64,000 bases of DNA from Microbacteriaceae bacterium (lineage in GTDB: Bacteria > Actinomycetota > Actinomycetes > Actinomycetales > Microbacteriaceae), in assembly GCA_025464975.1 (NCBI GenBank), contig JAODMT010000024.1, positions 496,001 through 560,000 of the forward strand. Direction: 5' to 3'. Positions 8,974 to 18,027 of this stretch are shown here, in pieces. The notes under the pieces are model-generated. The model worked only from the letters and a program-made list of their open reading frames with translations. It was not told the origin of the DNA and ran no database searches. Position 1 is the first letter of the stretch. Each line of letters begins with the position of its first letter. The position numbers and the translations under genes were made by a program.

Positions 8974-9102
8974 GGGTCGAACGCTCGGGCGAAACCGGCG
9001 CATACCTCCTGATTATTTCCGCCACATTTCGCCCTAATCGCATCTTCATAACCATTCGGAGACAGCTCGGCTTCGAGCATCTGTCGGGGTATGAACAGCG
9101 GA

Positions 9103-9108
9103 TAGCCT
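9103..9108 (+). promoter_or_regulatory. Possible promoter of the nucleoside ABC operon (TAGCCT)
   Basis: The 192-bp gap 8974-9165 contains TAGCCT with a weak -35 (CTGTCG, 16-bp spacing), giving a ~50-nt leader ending in a CTGGAGGAC ribosome site. A small inverted repeat GCTCG/CGAGC lies at about 9065-9078. No known riboswitch was recognised. Confidence 0.35.
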
Positions 9109-9165
9109 GTAGACCATTACGGCGACGGCAATCCCTGCCGCGCCAGCACTTTCCTGGAGGACATT

Positions 9166-10305
9166 GTGAAAATCACCACGCGTAAGGTCGCCACGAGCGC
9201 CCTCGCCATGGTCGGCATGGCGGTTCTGCTCGCCGGCTGCGCATCAGCACCCAAACAGGGCGGAACGGCGACCACAACGTCCAAGTTCCTCCCGTGCATG
9301 GTTTCCGACAACGGTGGGTTCGACGACAAGTCCTTCAACCAGCTCGGCCTGCAGGGCCTGATTGCCGGAGCGAAGGCCGTTGGCGCAACCTACAAGAAGG
9401 CGGAGTCGAACTCCGACACCGACTACGCGCCGAACATCGACAGCATGGTCGCCGCCAACTGCAATCTGATCGTCACCGTCGGGTTCAACCTGTCCGCAGC
9501 GACCATCACCGCGGCCAAGGCCAACCCAGACATCCAGTTCGCCATCATCGACGACGCGGCGGACAACTCCGGAGCCAAGGATGCCAAGGGCAACGACATC
9601 CCCGACGGCAAGGTCGACGCGCCGAACATCAAGCCGATCCTCTTTGACACCGCGCAGGCGGCCTACCTCGGCGGCTACGCGGCGGCAAGCTACAGCAAGT
9701 CCGGCGTCGTCGGAACCTTTGGTGGCATGCAGTTCCCGACCGTCACGACGTTCATGGACGGCTTCGCCGATGGCGTCGACGGCTACAACAAGGCCAAGAG
9801 CAAGAGCGTCAAGGTCGTCGGCTGGGACGTCGCAAACCAGACCGGTTCCTTCACGGGCGGCTTCGCGGCGAACGACACGGCCAAGAGCACGGCTCAGAAC
9901 CTCATCGACCAGGGCGCTGACGTGATCTTCCCGGTCGGAGGCCCGATCTTCCAGAGCGCGGGAGCTGCGATCACCGACTCCGGCAAGGACATCGCGCTCA
10001 TGGGTGCCGACGCCGACGTCTTCAACACCTTCCCGACTTACGACAAGCTGTACCTCACCTCGGTGCTCAAGGGCATCGACCCGGCAGTGCAGGCCGTCGT
10101 GAAGCTGACCGCGAAGCAGAAGGCCGGCACCTTCGACAACGTTGCCTACGTCGGAACGCTGAAAAATGACGGAGTGGGCGTCGCCCCGTTCCACGATTTC
10201 GCCAGCAAGGTGAACCCAGACCTGCAGAAGGAGCTCGACGCGATCAAGGGCGACATCATCAGCGGCAAGCTCACGGTGAAGTCCTACCTCTCCAGCCAGG
10301 AATAA
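9166..10305 (+). CDS. BMP-family (nucleoside-binding) ABC transporter lipoprotein, second copy
   Basis: 379 residues starting at GTG, with TGGAGGAC just upstream. Lipobox LAGC, lipidated Cys at residue 25. The BMP fold is clear: DNGGFDDKSFNQLGLQG and ANPDIQFAIIDDAADN. Relative to the first copy it carries an insertion after IDD (about 15 residues rich in Asp, Lys and Gly). It is the substrate-binding component of the importer that follows: ATPase, permease, permease, then cdd and deoA. The substrate is inferred as nucleosides from this context. Confidence 0.92.
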   Translation: MKITTRKVATSALAMVGMAVLLAGCASAPKQGGTATTTSKFLPCMVSDNGGFDDKSFNQLGLQGLIAGAKAVGATYKKAESNSDTDYAPNIDSMVAANCNLIVTVGFNLSAATITAAKANPDIQFAIIDDAADNSGAKDAKGNDIPDGKVDAPNIKPILFDTAQAAYLGGYAAASYSKSGVVGTFGGMQFPTVTTFMDGFADGVDGYNKAKSKSVKVVGWDVANQTGSFTGGFAANDTAKSTAQNLIDQGADVIFPVGGPIFQSAGAAITDSGKDIALMGADADVFNTFPTYDKLYLTSVLKGIDPAVQAVVKLTAKQKAGTFDNVAYVGTLKNDGVGVAPFHDFASKVNPDLQKELDAIKGDIISGKLTVKSYLSSQE

Positions 10306-10407
10306 CTGAATCACAGCACCGGGTCGGGGACCAGCATCGCTGGCCCCCGACCTGCGTCACGTTTCTTTCGTGACCCCGCGGCTGCGTGGCCGGATAGATT
10401 GGATCGC

Positions 10408-11928
10408 ATGAAGCTCGAACTCCGTGGGATCACCAAGCGGTTTGGTGCCCTTGTGGCCAACGACCACATCGACCTCGTGGCCGAACCCGGCGAGATCCAC
10501 TGTCTGCTCGGAGAGAACGGAGCGGGCAAGTCCACCCTCATGAACGTTCTCTACGGCCTGTACCAGGCTGACGAGGGCGAGATCCTGATCGACGATGTGG
10601 TCCAGCACTTCGCCGGCCCCGGCGACGCCATGGGCGCCGGAATCGGCATGGTGCATCAGCACTTCATGCTGATCCCCGTCTTCACCGTCGCCGAGAATGT
10701 GATGCTCGGTCACGAACAGACCACGTTCGGGGGCCGGCTCAACCTCGCGGCCGCGCGCGAGCAGGTGCGCGACATCTCCGCCCGGTTCGGTTTCGACATC
10801 GATCCGGATGCGCTCGTCGCAGACCTGCCGGTCGGGGTGCAGCAGCGGGTCGAGATCATCAAGGCCCTGTCGCGCGACGCGAAGGTTCTCGTGTTCGACG
10901 AACCGACCGCAGTGCTGACGCCGCAGGAGACGGACGAGCTCATGGCGATCATGCGGCAGCTCAAGGCAGCCGGAACGTCCATCGTCTTCATCACTCACAA
11001 GCTTCGCGAGGTTCGCGAGGTCGCGGATCGCATCACCGTCATCCGGCTCGGGAAGGTGATCGGCGAAGCGGCGCCCACCGCGACCAACGCCGAGTTGGCC
11101 TCGCTCATGGTGGGCCGTTCCGTGGAGCTGACCGTGCAGAAGTCGGCGGCACAATCCGGCGCTTCGGCCCTCGTCGTGCGGAACCTCTCCGTGATCGACG
11201 CACTGGGCCACGTGGTGGTGAACGACGTAAGCTTCGACGTGCACGCCGGCGAGATCCTCGCGATCGCCGGTGTGCAAGGCAACGGGCAGACCGAACTGAC
11301 CGAGGCCATCATGGGCCTCCAGCCGAGGGTGACCGGGTCGATCACCCTGGATGGCGCGGAGCTGCGCCGGGCGAGCGTGCGATCGGTGCTCGACGCCGGG
11401 GTCGGTTTCGTGCCGGAAGACCGTGGGGAAGACGGACTCATCGCCGAGTTCACGATCGCCGAGAATCTCATGCTCGACCGGTCCGACCGGGCACCGTTCG
11501 TCAAGAATGGCAATCTGCAACTCGGCGCCCTGGCGGAATTCGCGCAGGAGAAAATTGCGGAGTTCGACATCCGCGCACAGGGCGTCGGCACGCACGCCGG
11601 TCGCCTGTCCGGCGGCAACCAGCAAAAGGTTGTGCTTGCGCGGGAACTCAGTCGGTCCCTGCGCCTCCTCGTCGCCGCGCAACCGACCCGCGGACTGGAC
11701 GTCGGCTCAATCGAGTTCGTGCACAGCCGCATTGTCCAGACCAGAGACGCAGGAACGCCGGTGATAGTCGTCTCGACCGAACTCGACGAGGTCGTCGCCC
11801 TCGCCGACCGCATCGCGGTGATGTATCGCGGATCGATAGTGGGCATCGTGCCCGGAACCACGCCGAGAGAAGTGCTCGGGCTCATGATGGCGGGCGAAGC
11901 GCCCGTCTCGACGGAGGTAGCCGCGTGA
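10408..11928 (+). CDS. Nucleoside ABC transporter, duplicated ATP-binding protein
   Basis: 506 residues containing two ABC domains, as in RbsA/NupA-type importers. Domain 1 has Walker A GENGAGKST (about residue 35), signature LPVGVQQRVEI and Walker B VLVFDEPTAVL. Domain 2 has a degenerate Walker A (GVQGNGQTEL), signature LSGGNQQKVVLARE and the family-typical LLVAAQPTRGLDVG, so ATP hydrolysis likely depends mostly on domain 1. ATG 10408 is chosen over TTG 10399. It ends in a 4-bp GTGA overlap with the first permease gene. Confidence 0.93.
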   Translation: MKLELRGITKRFGALVANDHIDLVAEPGEIHCLLGENGAGKSTLMNVLYGLYQADEGEILIDDVVQHFAGPGDAMGAGIGMVHQHFMLIPVFTVAENVMLGHEQTTFGGRLNLAAAREQVRDISARFGFDIDPDALVADLPVGVQQRVEIIKALSRDAKVLVFDEPTAVLTPQETDELMAIMRQLKAAGTSIVFITHKLREVREVADRITVIRLGKVIGEAAPTATNAELASLMVGRSVELTVQKSAAQSGASALVVRNLSVIDALGHVVVNDVSFDVHAGEILAIAGVQGNGQTELTEAIMGLQPRVTGSITLDGAELRRASVRSVLDAGVGFVPEDRGEDGLIAEFTIAENLMLDRSDRAPFVKNGNLQLGALAEFAQEKIAEFDIRAQGVGTHAGRLSGGNQQKVVLARELSRSLRLLVAAQPTRGLDVGSIEFVHSRIVQTRDAGTPVIVVSTELDEVVALADRIAVMYRGSIVGIVPGTTPREVLGLMMAGEAPVSTEVAA

Positions 11929-13265
11929 CCGACTCGCAGATTCCCTCCACAGGCGAGGTTTCGACGAACGCGCAGCTTCCGGAGGCCCTGGACGCCGACC
12001 AGATCCCCGCCGAAGAGGCGGCTCCCACCCCGGCTCCGGACGAGCCGCAGTCGCGGTTCTCCGGAGTGCTTCGCGAGATCGCGAGCGGCAACGCCCTGAT
12101 CTCGGTGCTCGCCGTTGTGCTCGCCCTCGTCGCCGGTGCCATTCTCATCGCGCTCACCGACCCCGGTGTGCGCGCGGCCTCCGGCTACTTCCTCTCCCGC
12201 CCGGCCGACACCTTCCAAGCCATCTGGAACGCGGTCTCCGGAGCCTACGTCGCGCTGTTCCAGGGTTCGATCTACAACTTCGGCCGTCCAACCTTCGCCG
12301 CGGGCATCAAACCGCTCACCGAAAGCCTCACCTTCGCGACCCCGCTCATCGCCGCCGGGCTCGGTGTCGCCGTTGCCTTTCGAGTTGGCCTGTTCAACAT
12401 TGGTGGACAGGGGCAGATCCTCATCGCCGCGGCGTGCGCCGGATGGGTCGGATTCTCGTTCAACCTTCCGTTCCCGCTGCACCTCATCGTCGCCCTGATC
12501 GCCGGAACCGTCGGCGGCGCCCTCTGGGGCGGAATCGTCGGTCTGCTTCGAGCCAGAACCGGAGCGCACGAGGTGATCGTCACGATCATGCTCAACTACG
12601 TTGCGCTGTACCTCATCTCATTCATGCTGCGTACCCCGGGCCTTCTGCAGGCGAAGGGATCCAACAACCCGAAGTCACCGCCGACCAGGGATTCAGCAAT
12701 CTTCCCGCACCTGTTTGGGCCGACGTACAACCTCTCAATCGGGTTCATCCTCGCCATCCTCGCCACCATCTACGTCTGGTATCTGCTCAACCGGTCGGGC
12801 CTCGGCTTCAAGTTCCGGGCCGTCGGGGAGAACCCCAGCGCGGCGCGCGTGGCCGGAATCAATGTGAAGAACATCTACGTGATAGCCATGCTGGTCTCCG
12901 CCGGACTGGTCGGGCTCGCCGGTGCCAATCAGGTGCAGGCGTCCATCACCACCGGGTTTGGCTCGGGTATCGATGCCGGCATCGGATTCGACGCCATCAC
13001 CGTTGCGTTGCTGGGCCGTTCACGCCCGTGGGGCGTGTTCTTCGCCGGCATCCTGTTCGGAGCGCTGAAGGCGGGCGGCTTCACGATGCAGGCCTCGCAG
13101 AACATCCCGATCGAGATTGTGCTCGTGCTGCAGTCGCTCATCGTGCTGTTCATCGCGGCACCGCCGCTCGTGCGGGCGGTATTCCGACTGCCGTCGCCGT
13201 CATCCGGCCCGAGGCGGCGCAAACTCGCAGAAATTACCGGCACGAAAGCAGTGGTGACCAAGTGA
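11925..13265 (+). CDS. Nucleoside ABC transporter permease, subunit 1
   Basis: 446 residues beginning with a ~40-residue acidic, Pro-rich cytoplasmic tail, followed by about ten hydrophobic segments. The region GENPSAARVAGINVKNIYV is the cytoplasmic loop typical of BPD_transp_2 (branched-chain amino acid/ribose/nucleoside) permeases and contacts the ATPase. The GTG start overlaps the ATPase stop (GTGA) and the stop overlaps the next GTG, so all three are translationally coupled. Homologous to the second permease; the pair forms the heterodimeric channel. Confidence 0.92.
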   Translation: MTDSQIPSTGEVSTNAQLPEALDADQIPAEEAAPTPAPDEPQSRFSGVLREIASGNALISVLAVVLALVAGAILIALTDPGVRAASGYFLSRPADTFQAIWNAVSGAYVALFQGSIYNFGRPTFAAGIKPLTESLTFATPLIAAGLGVAVAFRVGLFNIGGQGQILIAAACAGWVGFSFNLPFPLHLIVALIAGTVGGALWGGIVGLLRARTGAHEVIVTIMLNYVALYLISFMLRTPGLLQAKGSNNPKSPPTRDSAIFPHLFGPTYNLSIGFILAILATIYVWYLLNRSGLGFKFRAVGENPSAARVAGINVKNIYVIAMLVSAGLVGLAGANQVQASITTGFGSGIDAGIGFDAITVALLGRSRPWGVFFAGILFGALKAGGFTMQASQNIPIEIVLVLQSLIVLFIAAPPLVRAVFRLPSPSSGPRRRKLAEITGTKAVVTK

Positions 13266-14554
13266 GCACAGTGACCGGCGACGCACTCGCCAAGACACCG
13301 TCGCGAGCGATCGCCGCGACAACGGTAGTGAAGAGTTGGAAGAGCCCGATCGCGCTCGGCATCTTCGCGGTGCTCTCCATCGTGTTGTTCGGATTCTACG
13401 GCCGGGCCGGCACCAGCCGATTCGGTATTTCGACGACCACCGACTTCTTCCAGATACCGGCGGTCGCCGTGCCAACCCGGGCGACCGGGATCGTCATTCC
13501 GATCGTGCTCGCGGTCATAGCCCTGTACGCAGCCTGGCTGGTGTACCGGGGGCACAAGGTGCGCGTGTGGCTCATTGCGCTGTTCGCGATCCTCGTGCTC
13601 ATCGTCTTCCTCACCTGGGCCTCGGCCGGTCAGACCATCCCGGTGCCCGGTCTTCTCGTCGGCGCCGTTGGGCTCAGTGTTCCCCTCATCTTCGGTGCGC
13701 TTGGCGGTGTGATCTCCGAGCGGGTCGGCGTGGTCAATGTCGCGATCGAGGGCCAGTTGCTCGGTGGAGCTTTCGTCTCCGCGCTCATCGCCTCCGTGAC
13801 TCATTCGGCGATTCTCGGCCTCATCGGCGCGGCGGTCGCCGGAATGCTTGTCTCGTTCGTGCTTGCCGCCTTCTCGATCAAGTACATCGTCGATCAGGTG
13901 ATCGTCGGCGTCGTGCTCAACGTGCTGGTGACCGGCCTCACGAGCTTCCTCTACTCCACGGTGCTCAGCCCGAATAATGAGACGCTAAACAACCCGCCGC
14001 GGTTCGACCGGTTGCCGATTCCGGGCCTGAGCGAGATTCCGATCATCGGCCCGGTGCTGTTCCGGCAGACGATCATCGTGTACTGCGTCTACGTCGCCGT
14101 TGCCGTCGTCTGGTACTGCCTGTTCCACACCCGCTGGGGTTTGCGCCTGCGGTCCTCCGGGGAGCACCCGCAAGCCGCGGACACCGTGGGAATCAACGTC
14201 AACCGCACCCGGTTCTGGAACGTCTCCCTCGCCGGAGCGATCGCCGGATTCGGCGGGGCGTACTTCACGCTGGGGTCCGTCGGCGGGTTCACCAAAGAAA
14301 TGACAGCAGGCGCGGGCTTCATCGCCCTCGCGGCGGTCATCTTCGGCCGCTGGGATCCGCTCAAGGCCACACTCGCCGCTTTGCTGTTCGGCTTCGCGAC
14401 CAACCTGCAGAGCGTGCTGTCGACCATCGGGTCCCCGGTGCCGAGCGAATTCATGCTCATGCTCCCGTACATCGTGACGATCTTCGCCGTCGCGGGTCTC
14501 GTCGGTCAATCCAAACCACCCGCCGCATCCGGAAGGCCGTACATCAAGTCATGA
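13262..14554 (+). CDS. Nucleoside ABC transporter permease, subunit 2
   Basis: 430 residues from GTG 13262, which overlaps the previous stop by 4 bp; the longer open frame upstream is only the shadow of permease 1. It has about ten membrane helices and the BPD_transp_2 loop SGEHPQAADTVGINVNRTR. An N-terminal ~120-residue extension contains extra hydrophobic segments. GFGGAYFTLGSVGGFTKEMT near the C terminus is characteristic of nucleoside permeases of this type. Its stop overlaps the cdd start by 4 bp (ATGA). Confidence 0.92.
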   Translation: MSTVTGDALAKTPSRAIAATTVVKSWKSPIALGIFAVLSIVLFGFYGRAGTSRFGISTTTDFFQIPAVAVPTRATGIVIPIVLAVIALYAAWLVYRGHKVRVWLIALFAILVLIVFLTWASAGQTIPVPGLLVGAVGLSVPLIFGALGGVISERVGVVNVAIEGQLLGGAFVSALIASVTHSAILGLIGAAVAGMLVSFVLAAFSIKYIVDQVIVGVVLNVLVTGLTSFLYSTVLSPNNETLNNPPRFDRLPIPGLSEIPIIGPVLFRQTIIVYCVYVAVAVVWYCLFHTRWGLRLRSSGEHPQAADTVGINVNRTRFWNVSLAGAIAGFGGAYFTLGSVGGFTKEMTAGAGFIALAAVIFGRWDPLKATLAALLFGFATNLQSVLSTIGSPVPSEFMLMLPYIVTIFAVAGLVGQSKPPAASGRPYIKS

Positions 14555-14982
14555 ACTCCGCATCGAACGACACCGCCTCGATCGACTGGGATGCGTTGCG
14601 CGCGGTGGCCAACGAGGCGAACACCCACGCCTACGTGCCGTACTCGAAGTTCCCCGTCGGTGCCGCGGCAATCACCGCGGACGGGAGGGTCATCTCCGGC
14701 GCCAACGTGGAGAACGCGTCTTACGGGCTGACGCTGTGCGCCGAATGCGCCCTCGTGTCGTCGCTGCACATGACGGGCGGCGGCCGTCTCGTCGCGTTCA
14801 CCTGCGTCGATGGACACGGGAACATCGTCATGCCGTGCGGTCGCTGCCGACAGCTGCTGTACGAACACTCGGCACCGGGGATGCTGCTCGAGACGGTATC
14901 CGGCATCAAGACGATCGACGAGGTCATCCCGGATGCCTTCGGACCGCGCCAGCTCGCGGAGTTCGAGGCGTCGGCCGACTGA
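14551..14982 (+). CDS. cdd: Cytidine deaminase
   Basis: 143 residues, homotetrameric-type size. Deaminates cytidine and deoxycytidine to uridine and deoxyuridine. Zinc ligands and catalytic Glu appear in TLCAECALVS (C63, E65) and MPCGRCRQ (C96, C99). The substrate motif GANVENASYG is present. Coupled by ATGA to the permease and by TGATG to deoA, so imported pyrimidine nucleosides go straight to salvage enzymes. Confidence 0.96.
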   Translation: MNSASNDTASIDWDALRAVANEANTHAYVPYSKFPVGAAAITADGRVISGANVENASYGLTLCAECALVSSLHMTGGGRLVAFTCVDGHGNIVMPCGRCRQLLYEHSAPGMLLETVSGIKTIDEVIPDAFGPRQLAEFEASAD

Positions 14983-16280
14983 TGGCGATCGAAGCGTTCG
15001 ACGTCGTCGACCTGATTCGGGTCAAGCGTGACCGCGGCCCGCTCAGCACCGGGCAGATCAACTGGCTCATCGACGCGTACATCCGCGGCTACGTAGCCGA
15101 CGAGCAGATGTCCGCGATGACCATGGCGATCTTCCTCAACGGCATGGAGCGCCGGGAAATCCGCGACCTGACCATGGCGATGATCGAGTCCGGCGAGAGG
15201 ATGAACTTCTCCTCCCTCACCAAGCGCACAACCGACAAGCACTCCACCGGCGGTGTTGGCGACAAGATCACACTCCCGCTCGCGCCGCTCGTCGCCTCCT
15301 TCGGGGTCGCCGTGCCGCAACTCTCCGGCCGCGGACTCGGGCACACCGGCGGCACTCTCGACAAGCTCGAGAGCATCCCGGGTTGGCAGGCCAACATCTC
15401 CAACGAGCGGATGCGGCAAATCCTCGACGAAGTCGGCGCCGTAGTGTGCGCCGCGGGTTCCGGGCTGGCCCCCGCCGATGGCAAGCTGTACGCCCTGCGC
15501 GACATCACCGGGACGGTCGAGGCGATTCCGCTGATCGCCTCGTCGATCATGAGCAAGAAGATCGCGGAGGGCACATCGGCGCTCGTGCTCGACGTCAAGT
15601 TCGGCTCCGGGGCGTTCCTGACCGACATCGCCCAGTCCCGGGAGCTTGCGCGCACCATGGTCGAGCTGGGAGAGGACGCGGGCGTCGCGACATCCGCGCT
15701 CCTCACGAACATGAACGTTCCGATCGGGCTGGCGATCGGCAACGCCAACGAGGTGCGCGAATCGGTAGAGGTGCTCGAGGGCGGCGGGCCCGCGGATGTC
15801 GTGGAACTGACCGTGGCGTTGGCCCGGGAGATGCTCGCTCACGCCGGGCAACCGGACGCGGATGTTCGCGCCGCCCTGAGCGACGGGCGAGCGATGGATT
15901 GCTGGAATCGCATGATCCGCGCGCAGGGCGGGGATCCCTCTGCCCCGCTTCCCGTCGCGCGCGAGACGCACGTTGTCACCGCGGACCGGTCCGGTCTTCT
16001 CGTGGAGCAGAAGGCGCTCCCATTCGGGATCGCGGCCTGGCGCCTCGGTGCTGGACGCGCGCGCAAGCAGGACCCGGTGCAGCACGCGGCGGGCATTGAC
16101 CTGCATGCGAAGCCCGGTGACGCTGTGGTCGAGGGGCAGCCCCTCTTCACCCTGAGCGCGGACGAGCCCGACCGGTTCGCGCGGGCCCTCGAGGCACTCG
16201 AGGGGTCCTACCGGATCGGCGATCACGGCGACGAGGTGCTCACGGGCGGCCCGCTCATTGCCGAACGGATTGGAGCCTGA
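14982..16280 (+). CDS. deoA: Thymidine (pyrimidine-nucleoside) phosphorylase
   Basis: 432 residues. Splits thymidine or deoxyuridine with phosphate into base and deoxyribose-1-phosphate. The phosphate-binding KHSTGGVGDK and the family signature SGRGLGHTGGTLDKLE are intact, and the C-terminal alpha/beta domain is complete. Start ATG 14982 overlaps the cdd stop (TGATG); the longer frame from 14736 runs over cdd and is discarded. The product deoxyribose-1-phosphate would need a phosphopentomutase, perhaps the long mutase at 20921-22582. Confidence 0.95.
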   Translation: MAIEAFDVVDLIRVKRDRGPLSTGQINWLIDAYIRGYVADEQMSAMTMAIFLNGMERREIRDLTMAMIESGERMNFSSLTKRTTDKHSTGGVGDKITLPLAPLVASFGVAVPQLSGRGLGHTGGTLDKLESIPGWQANISNERMRQILDEVGAVVCAAGSGLAPADGKLYALRDITGTVEAIPLIASSIMSKKIAEGTSALVLDVKFGSGAFLTDIAQSRELARTMVELGEDAGVATSALLTNMNVPIGLAIGNANEVRESVEVLEGGGPADVVELTVALAREMLAHAGQPDADVRAALSDGRAMDCWNRMIRAQGGDPSAPLPVARETHVVTADRSGLLVEQKALPFGIAAWRLGAGRARKQDPVQHAAGIDLHAKPGDAVVEGQPLFTLSADEPDRFARALEALEGSYRIGDHGDEVLTGGPLIAERIGA

Positions 16281-16564
16281 TGTCTCGGCGAACCTCGGCG
16301 GTGGACTGGCTATTCCGCCACCGGGAGAACGGGCAGATCGCGCTCGGCCAGGTGCCTAATCTCGAGCAGCGGGTCTTCCAGCTGTCGACGGTGATCGGCA
16401 CTCTTCTGCCCCAGTCCAGGCTGCGCACCGCCCTCGGCGTTGTCGCGATCGGCGCCCTCACGGTGTGGGGATTCGACGAGTTGATCCGCGGAGTGAACCC
16501 GTTCCGGCGCCTGTTGGGGCTCGCGGCGCTCGGCGGCATCGTCTTGTTGGCGCGGCGTCGGTAG
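16280..16564 (+). CDS. Small membrane protein of unknown function
   Basis: 94 residues, coupled to deoA by TGATG. The N-terminal half is amphipathic and charged; two hydrophobic segments follow (about 50-66 and 77-91), and the protein ends in an Arg-rich tail (LARRR). I do not recognise a family. Overlap with deoA and sensible codon use support it as a real last gene of the nucleoside operon. Confidence 0.6.
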   Translation: MSRRTSAVDWLFRHRENGQIALGQVPNLEQRVFQLSTVIGTLLPQSRLRTALGVVAIGALTVWGFDELIRGVNPFRRLLGLAALGGIVLLARRR

Positions 16565-16670
16565 TCTCGGCGTTCGCGGGCGTTCCCGATGCCGGGGCGT
16601 TCCCGGTGCCGGGGGTCGCGTCGTTGTCGGGGGTCGTTGACGGGGGTCGCGTCCTTGTCAAGGCGCCCCT

Positions 16671-16726
16671 GTGAGGGGACAGGTTCGGTGGTTGGTTTGG
16701 CTGAGGAGGAGCGTTTCGTGTCCCCT
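16671..16726. repeat. 56-bp direct repeat, copy 1
   Basis: Begins GTGAGGGGACAGGTTCGG and ends TTTCGTGTCCCCT. The ends AGGGGACA and TGTCCCCT are inverted. An identical copy is at 16764-16819. The 322-bp gap 16565-16886 contains no gene I can support; before the repeats it is a GGGGTCG-rich low-complexity stretch. Confidence 0.85.
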
Positions 16727-16763
16727 CGGTGACGCTGCGGTGGCGCCGGGCGGGGTCGCGCGG

Positions 16764-16819
16764 GTGAGGGGACAGGTTCGGTGGTTGGTTTGGCTGAGGA
16801 GGAGCGTTTCGTGTCCCCT
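16764..16819. repeat. 56-bp direct repeat, copy 2
   Basis: Identical over 56 bases to 16671-16726, separated from it by 37 bp of unrelated GC-rich sequence. Lies just beyond the 3' end of the minus-strand DUF559-type gene, between convergent genes. Confidence 0.85.
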
Positions 16820-16886
16820 GGGGCCGGAATGGATGTGGCGCGCCCGGGCACACTTCGACGGGTCCCGGATCGGCAGAACTCTCGTC

Positions 16887-17870
16887 CTACCCGGTCCACC
16901 CGCGGGCTACGAGTCGCCGGCTGAGCCGAGCGAGGAATTCGCGAGAATCACGAAGATCCTCCGCGCTCACCCTGGTCGAGTGCCATCCGGCGTCCTCCAA
17001 ACGCGGAACGCGGGCCAGGTCCTTTCGCCACTGAACGATGTCAGTGCGGTGATGGTCGCCCTCATAATCGATGGCCATGAAGTATTCGGGGAAGGCCAGA
17101 TCAGGCTTGGCCAGAAATCGCCCCTCGGAGTCGTACAAGTTCTCGTTGACCACCGGCATCGGCAGACCGGCGCGCGCGATCCGGTACCGAATCGCGGATT
17201 CGGGAGGCGAATCCGAGCGCTCGGATAGCAAGGGAAGCGCCTCGGTGAGCCGCGCGAGGCCCCTCCGCCCGATGGAGGCATGAACGGATGCTTGGAGCAG
17301 GTCTGCGGTCGCCAGAGGACGGCGCCACCACAGCAGGTAGTCGCCGGCGGATATCAACTCCTCGACGGTGAGAAGCGGCGCGAGTTCGAGCCAGACGCGG
17401 ATCGGGGACGAGACGGGAAGCCCCTCGACACGGACTACCTCCTCGCGCCTTACGGCATGCTTGTGCCCGCGGACGCCGCGCGCGCGGACGGCGCGGGATG
17501 GGGCCGCAACGCTGACGTCGAGCAGCTGATTCGTTAGCAGCCGCAGAGGAATCGGGATGCCGTGCAACCGTGCGGCCGTGACGTGGGAGAAGAACTGGGC
17601 CGGCGTGAGCCGCGGGGAATACGCCTTCGTCAGGCGCAAGACGAGCTCACGCTCACTCGCGGGCCCGGATGGAGTGCCGAGTCCATTATCGAGCGGGACG
17701 CCCATGGATGCCGGACCCGGTGTGAAGGCCGGCGGGACTCGAACTCCCCAGAATGGTCGCGCGAGGTCCGCGCCTCGAAGGCGACCGAGTCCGAGTCCCG
17801 CCGCTCGTGCCTCGTGTACGCCGAACGCTCCAGCGTTTAGCTGGGCGGGAAGTCGGATTCGTGGAGGCAC
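16887..17870 (-). CDS. Solitary AbiEi-like / DUF559 (Vsr-fold) nuclease-domain protein
   Basis: 327 residues from GTG 17870. The N terminus (AGAFGVHEARAAGLGLGRLR) resembles the winged-helix start of AbiEi-type antitoxins, and the middle is typical of actinobacterial AbiEi-like proteins. The C-terminal ~95 residues (KPDLAFPEYFMAIDYEGDHH) match the DUF559/Vsr-like endonuclease fold, with Asp, Glu and YEGD-x-H in the expected active-site spacing. No toxin or methylase partner is adjacent. Function is unknown; such single genes are common in Actinobacteria. The frame stays open to 18149 but would overlap the nucleoside hydrolase gene, so that start is rejected. Confidence 0.65.
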   Translation of the reverse strand: MPPRIRLPAQLNAGAFGVHEARAAGLGLGRLRGADLARPFWGVRVPPAFTPGPASMGVPLDNGLGTPSGPASERELVLRLTKAYSPRLTPAQFFSHVTAARLHGIPIPLRLLTNQLLDVSVAAPSRAVRARGVRGHKHAVRREEVVRVEGLPVSSPIRVWLELAPLLTVEELISAGDYLLWWRRPLATADLLQASVHASIGRRGLARLTEALPLLSERSDSPPESAIRYRIARAGLPMPVVNENLYDSEGRFLAKPDLAFPEYFMAIDYEGDHHRTDIVQWRKDLARVPRLEDAGWHSTRVSAEDLRDSREFLARLSRRLVARGWTG

Positions 17871-18027
17871 GATTCGAGTGTGCTCGCGGCCCCGACGGGT
17901 TTGGGCGGTTTGTCGACGGCAGGGGATAGGCACGGTGTCGGATGTCCTGTGAGGGAGTGGTTGCACACGACGGGCGCGACCGACCCGAGGAGCCCGAGCC
18001 CGCCGGCGAGGAGCGAAGAGGGCGAGA

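Noticed and set aside
8974-9165. Purine riboswitch in the leader of the nucleoside importer
   Set aside because: No conserved purine-aptamer core or three-way junction could be seen; only a small hairpin and a plain promoter-like box.
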